Source: Actinobacteria bacterium IMCC26256 (GTDB taxonomy: Bacteria > Actinomycetota > Acidimicrobiia > IMCC26256). From it: 64,000 nucleotides of DNA. The stretch spans positions 1,611,001 to 1,675,000 of the forward strand of contig CP011489.1 of assembly GCA_001023575.1 (NCBI GenBank), given 5' to 3'. This document shows, piece after piece, positions 60,425-64,000 of this stretch; positions within the stretch are counted from its first letter, which is position 1; every line of letters begins with the position of its first letter. The translations under genes and the position numbers were made by a program. The notes under the pieces were generated by a model. That model ran no database searches and was not told where the DNA came from. It worked only from the letters and a program-made list of their open reading frames with translations.

Positions 60425-61231
60425 ATGAGCGTAAGTATCCATTCTGTTGACTCCCTGCGTACTCTCCTTGAGTTGGAGCAGGTAAAGCCAGATGCATTTC
60501 TCGGTGCTGGCCCGAATCTTGGTTGGGGCCGCATCTATGGAGGCCAGGTCGTCTCACAGGCCCTGCGCGCAGCAGGGCTAACCGTAAGCGCCTCACATCG
60601 AGTGCATTCCTTCCACGCATACTTTGTACGTGCTGGTGTAGAGACCGAGACGGTCCTCTATGAAGTAGAGCGCGTGCGTGATGGAAAGTCGTTCACAACA
60701 CGACAGGTAGTGGCATATCAAGCGGGAGGTGCAGTCCTTAACCTCATCGCGTCCTTCCAAGCCGACGAAGAAGGCGAGGATGTGCAGTCAAGACTCTTCC
60801 CCCACGCCACTCCATCCCCTGACCGTCTTGAGTCCATGCCTACTGATCTTTTCTTTGACCACCGCTTCGTTCGCCACGGCAACGATCCGTCACCGCGTGC
60901 TACGTCATGGCTGAAGGTAATAGGCGACCTCGGTGACGACCCGATGGTCCACGCATGCGCACTCGCCTATCTCTCCGATGAAGATCTCCTCGGCGTTGCA
61001 CTACTCCCACACTCCCTCGCTGGAGATTGGGACTCCATGATGAACGCAAGCCTCGATCATGCGGTTTGGTTTCACCGCCCAGTACGCGCAGACCAGTGGC
61101 TTCTCTTTGACTTAGAGGGAAGCGGCATCGCAAATGCTCGCGGCCACGCGTTAGCACGAGTATTCACTGCCGACGGGCTCCATGTTGCGACGGTTGCACA
61201 GGAAGGGCTTGGGCGAGCGCGGCGAGAGTGA
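60425..61231 (+). CDS. tesB: Acyl-CoA thioesterase II
   Basis: A 268-residue double-hotdog thioesterase: FLGAGPNLGWGRIYGGQVVSQAL and RVHSFHAYFVRAG in the first half, SLDHAVWFHRPVRADQWLLFDLEGSGIANARG in the second (key residues only). It hydrolyses medium or long acyl-CoA. ATG 60425 follows GGGAGG by 8 bases. Confidence 0.94.
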   Translation: MSVSIHSVDSLRTLLELEQVKPDAFLGAGPNLGWGRIYGGQVVSQALRAAGLTVSASHRVHSFHAYFVRAGVETETVLYEVERVRDGKSFTTRQVVAYQAGGAVLNLIASFQADEEGEDVQSRLFPHATPSPDRLESMPTDLFFDHRFVRHGNDPSPRATSWLKVIGDLGDDPMVHACALAYLSDEDLLGVALLPHSLAGDWDSMMNASLDHAVWFHRPVRADQWLLFDLEGSGIANARGHALARVFTADGLHVATVAQEGLGRARRE

Positions 61232-61256
61232 CCAGGCTTCTTGCAGGCTGCGGGTT

Positions 61257-62081
61257 CTAACTGAAGAGATCCCTGCGAGGATTATCGGTGTAGATCGGCT
61301 CTCGATTCTGATCAAACGCACGAATGGCCTCGGGGAGATTCTCTGTAAACCCAAGCATTAATTGGTTGCGATCCTCAATCTCAATTGCGGCGGTGAGGCT
61401 GGGGTTCTCAAGGTTTACCCAGATGATCTCTTTAGTCATCTGGAGACCATACGGACTGAACTTCGCCATGCCAGCGGCTATCTCTAGTGCGGCGGGCAGC
61501 AGGTCTTCATCCGATACGACGCGCGAGACAAGCCCCATGCGAAGTGCTTCCTGAGCATCAATACGTCTACCGGTCAGCAGCAAGTCGCTTGAATGCGCTG
61601 CACCTATTAAACGGGGAAGAAGCCAGCTCACTCCGAGCTCGGTACTAGTCAGACCATTTACGATCCCAGTGGCGTTGAACTCCGCTGACTCAGAAGCGAT
61701 CCGTAACTCTGCGCCGAGCGTCAAGCACATGCCCCCACCAAATGCCGGGCCGTTCACAGCACAGATAATTGGCTGAGGCATCTGCCTCATTGTTGGGATC
61801 AAACGCGAGTAGTAACGCATCGAGCGCTGGGCGATCCGACCGACCGAGAGTCCATCAATATTCGGGATAATCCCGTAATCCTTCAGGTCGAGCCCGGAGC
61901 AGAATCCACGCCCGGAACCAGTTAGCACCACCACGCTTACCTCGTTGTTCGCTGCGATAGCGTTTAAGGCGTCGTTGAGCTCAATCACTAAATCAATGGA
62001 CATCGCATTGAGTCGCTCGGGGCGATTGAGAGTTATGACAGCGGTTCGGTCCTGTGGGTAATCAAGGGTGACGAGACTCAA
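61257..62081 (-). CDS. Enoyl-CoA hydratase/isomerase family (EchA-like)
   Basis: A 274-residue crotonase. TLNRPERLNAMSIDL, GSGRGFCSGLDLKD and NGPAFGGGMCLTLGAELRIA give the two oxyanion-hole peptides. TTG 62081 follows GGGAG by 6 bases. It faces the thioesterase convergently. Confidence 0.93.
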   Translation of the reverse strand: MSLVTLDYPQDRTAVITLNRPERLNAMSIDLVIELNDALNAIAANNEVSVVVLTGSGRGFCSGLDLKDYGIIPNIDGLSVGRIAQRSMRYYSRLIPTMRQMPQPIICAVNGPAFGGGMCLTLGAELRIASESAEFNATGIVNGLTSTELGVSWLLPRLIGAAHSSDLLLTGRRIDAQEALRMGLVSRVVSDEDLLPAALEIAAGMAKFSPYGLQMTKEIIWVNLENPSLTAAIEIEDRNQLMLGFTENLPEAIRAFDQNREPIYTDNPRRDLFS

Positions 62082-62188
62082 TTGGAACTCCCAGATCGTT
62101 TCTTATTCTCTGCGTATTCTCTGTTGACCTGATTATTGCCCGATTACTGACACCACTAGGCCCTCTCCGTGCGTGAGAATAAGCGACT

Positions 62189-64000
62189 ATGCCCTCAATG
62201 CCAACCGCCGATGAGAGAGCAGCCCCGCGTCGGGGTAGGCCTCGGCTAAAAGTTCCCTATGAGCCTGGCATTGACGGACTGCGGGCGATTGCAGTTACCT
62301 CTGTGCTGCTGTACCACTCCGATGTGCCTTGGGTCCCCGGAGGGTTCTTCGGCGTTGAGGTCTTCTTTGTAATCAGCGGGTATCTAATCACCGCATTGCT
62401 CGTCGCAGAATGGCGAAATGGGCACCGGATAGCCCTGGGTGCTTTTTACATTCGCAGAGCCAGGCGACTTCTTCCAGCACTTTTCCTCATGCTCGGTGTC
62501 GTCGGGCTCTACTCTGTCCTCTTTCTACCGGACGAAGTGCACACGCTGCGCGGAGACACATTCGGTTCAATCGCTTACATTCAGAATTGGTGGCAGATTT
62601 TTGCGGGAAGATCGTATTTCGCGGAAGCTGGAAGACCACCGCTACTAAAACATCTTTGGTCGCTAGCGGTCGAGGAGCAGTTTTACTTACTCTGGCCATT
62701 AATTTGCGCAGTCCTCTTTAAGTTCTTCGGAGACCGCCCTGCAAGGCTCTTCGCAATAATTGCGGGTGGAGCGCTCTTCTCAACGATATTGATGTGGGTC
62801 ATGTTCCCCGGCGATGCGCTCAATGCAAGCCGCGTTTATTACGGCACTGATACTCGAGCCTCGGGCCTACTACTCGGCGCAGCACTCGCAGTTGCTTGGC
62901 CACCTTGGCGACTCACGCCAAAGGTCACAGTTGTTGGGCGAGTAGTCCTGAATACGGCGGGCACTGTTGGTCTGGCGATAGTTGGCTGGTATCTATTCGG
63001 CATTTCAGACTCTGCCGCTTGGGTCTATCGAGGCGGATTTCTAATCCTTGGTATTGGAACTCTGCTTGTGATCGCAACGACCGTTCACCCTGGAGCCGAT
63101 ATTCGACGCGTCCTTGGTTTTAAACCTCTCGTGTGGATCGGTCTACGTTCATATTCCTTGTACATCTGGCATTGGCCGATCTATCAGATCACACGCCCGG
63201 ATCTCGATGTCCCGTTACACGGTTACGCACTGCTCGGGTTGCGCCTTACCCTGACAATGATCCTCGCCGAGTTGTCGTTCCGTTTTGTTGAGACCCCGAT
63301 TCGTAAGGGAGCACTCTCTCGAACCTGGCACTCACTGCGCGACAGCACCTCAGATCATCGTGCAGTCCTTATTCAACGAACAACAGCGATTGTTACAACT
63401 TCTTTGGTCGTGTTGGTCGTAGTTGGAGTTGGGTTCGCAGGGGCGCAGGAGCCACTGCCGCCTAAGGAGTTCAGAGGCATCACCGGTGTCTCGGGAGTAA
63501 TCGGGGCAACCTCGGTCTCTGGAGTGACGGGTGTACCAGGAGCATCCGGAGTCTCTGGTGCCCAAGGCGTAACCGGTCCGGATGGAGTGCGCTACCCACC
63601 GCTCGATCCAAATGTTCCTAGTCGCCTAGCAGTTGGTGACTCAGTAATGCTTGGGACTGTTGCGGAGTTGGGTCAAGTATTCCCCGGGATACTTGTCAAT
63701 GCAGCCGTGAGTCGACAGACATCGACACTCGCCGACATTGTTGAGCAGATTCACGCAACGGGGGCTGGGCGTGACCTCACAATCATTCATACTGGAACAA
63801 ATGGCGACATGAACCCGACAAGGTTCGGGCAGATGCTTGCATCGCTTGCAAACGTTCGGTGCGTGGTGGTACTAAATCTTAAAGTACCTAGGCGATGGGA
63901 ATCGAGCAATAACGCGATCATCGCTGACGTCACTCCAAGATTTCCAAACACGACCCTCATTGACTGGAATGGAACCGGTAACGCACATGGGGATTGGTTC
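62189..64000 (+). CDS. Acyltransferase 3 with collagen-like linker and SGNH domain, cut by the window edge
   Basis: The frame is open from ATG 62189 to the right edge (604 residues). The N-terminal 390 residues are an acyltransferase 3 membrane domain: YEPGIDGLRAI, FFVISGYLIT, IRRARRLLPA, HLWSLAVEEQFYLL. After a last helix near 410-425, residues 430-468 form 13 Gly-x-y-type triplets. Then RLAVGDSVMLG begins an SGNH hydrolase domain (block I GDS, and TGTNGD). Such fusions O-acetylate peptidoglycan or surface sugars, the SGNH part completing the transfer outside. The C-terminus is outside the window. Confidence 0.9.
   Translation, partial: MPSMPTADERAAPRRGRPRLKVPYEPGIDGLRAIAVTSVLLYHSDVPWVPGGFFGVEVFFVISGYLITALLVAEWRNGHRIALGAFYIRRARRLLPALFLMLGVVGLYSVLFLPDEVHTLRGDTFGSIAYIQNWWQIFAGRSYFAEAGRPPLLKHLWSLAVEEQFYLLWPLICAVLFKFFGDRPARLFAIIAGGALFSTILMWVMFPGDALNASRVYYGTDTRASGLLLGAALAVAWPPWRLTPKVTVVGRVVLNTAGTVGLAIVGWYLFGISDSAAWVYRGGFLILGIGTLLVIATTVHPGADIRRVLGFKPLVWIGLRSYSLYIWHWPIYQITRPDLDVPLHGYALLGLRLTLTMILAELSFRFVETPIRKGALSRTWHSLRDSTSDHRAVLIQRTTAIVTTSLVVLVVVGVGFAGAQEPLPPKEFRGITGVSGVIGATSVSGVTGVPGASGVSGAQGVTGPDGVRYPPLDPNVPSRLAVGDSVMLGTVAELGQVFPGILVNAAVSRQTSTLADIVEQIHATGAGRDLTIIHTGTNGDMNPTRFGQMLASLANVRCVVVLNLKVPRRWESSNNAIIADVTPRFPNTTLIDWNGTGNAHGDWF
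63476..63592 (+). repeat. Collagen-like Gly-x-y coding repeat
   Basis: Thirteen triplets follow in frame, for example GITGVSGVIGAT and GVTGVPGASGVSGAQGVTG; only the fifth starts with Ser and not Gly. The segment links the membrane acyltransferase to the SGNH domain. Confidence 0.9.

Overview
The window looks like a piece of an actinobacterial chromosome of moderate G+C. The best indicators are the mycobacterial-type cluster of CysO sulfur carrier, CysM, MurI, metallo-beta-lactamase-fold protein, RNase PH and XTP pyrophosphatase; two 13E12-type (DUF222-HNH) nuclease genes with the actinobacterial LexA box; many apparently leaderless genes (a TANNNT hexamer ends 6-8 bases before ATG or GTG); a heliorhodopsin; and lipid-type acyl-CoA genes. 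A freshwater or marine lineage, perhaps Acidimicrobiia, is an inference only. I see no phage, transposase, integrase or CRISPR array.

Layout. 1-5.4 kb is accessory: a secreted HAF-repeat protein cut by the left edge, a leaderless XRE/nucleotidyltransferase pair resembling a toxin-antitoxin system, an SOS-controlled HNH nuclease, and an unrecognised secreted protein. 5.5-17 kb holds a Baeyer-Villiger-type monooxygenase, an SRPBCC protein, a GH3 glycosidase, an acyltransferase, a dead GT2 fragment and an operon of three paralogous polytopic (possibly GT-C) membrane proteins. 17-21 kb is a tightly overlapping operon (small protein, GMC oxidoreductase, two 3-beta-HSD-like SDRs) behind a 12-bp tandem repeat. 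21-28 kb carries two GGDEF proteins, four tRNAs, an orphan response regulator divergent from an SDR, and a Cys-rich protein with a poly-lysine tail.

28-38 kb is the conserved block esterase, rdgB, rph, MBL, murI, tsaC/sua5, cysM, cysO, with the cognate JAMM protease about 2.6 kb upstream. A second SOS-controlled HNH gene and a GH1 glucosidase lie between cysO and the protease. 38-39.8 kb has smpB, a heliorhodopsin and tmRNA in a row. 40-43.5 kb is a surface/secretion group: a GH10 xylanase with an LPATG sorting tail, a lipoprotein and a six-blade NHL propeller. 43.7-64 kb contains small stress-type proteins, a TetR regulator with an SDR, a lipid-type cluster (enoyl-CoA hydratase, acyl-CoA dehydrogenase, phytanoyl-CoA dioxygenase, 2OG-Fe(II) oxygenase, SRPBCC), transporters, a carotenoid oxygenase, a sulfotransferase, an ATP-grasp enzyme, thioesterase II and a second acyltransferase that carries a collagen-like linker and an SGNH domain and runs off the right edge.

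Themes. DNA damage should induce both HNH nucleases through a LexA box that covers the start codon of a leaderless mRNA. Light sensing by the heliorhodopsin needs retinal, and a four-histidine carotenoid oxygenase 16 kb away is a candidate source. Cysteine can be made on the CysO carrier and released by the JAMM protease. Several non-coding structures are unexplained: a perfect 52-bp palindrome, an 18-bp-arm hairpin after tmRNA, and tandem repeats of 12 and 13 bp at promoters or leaders.
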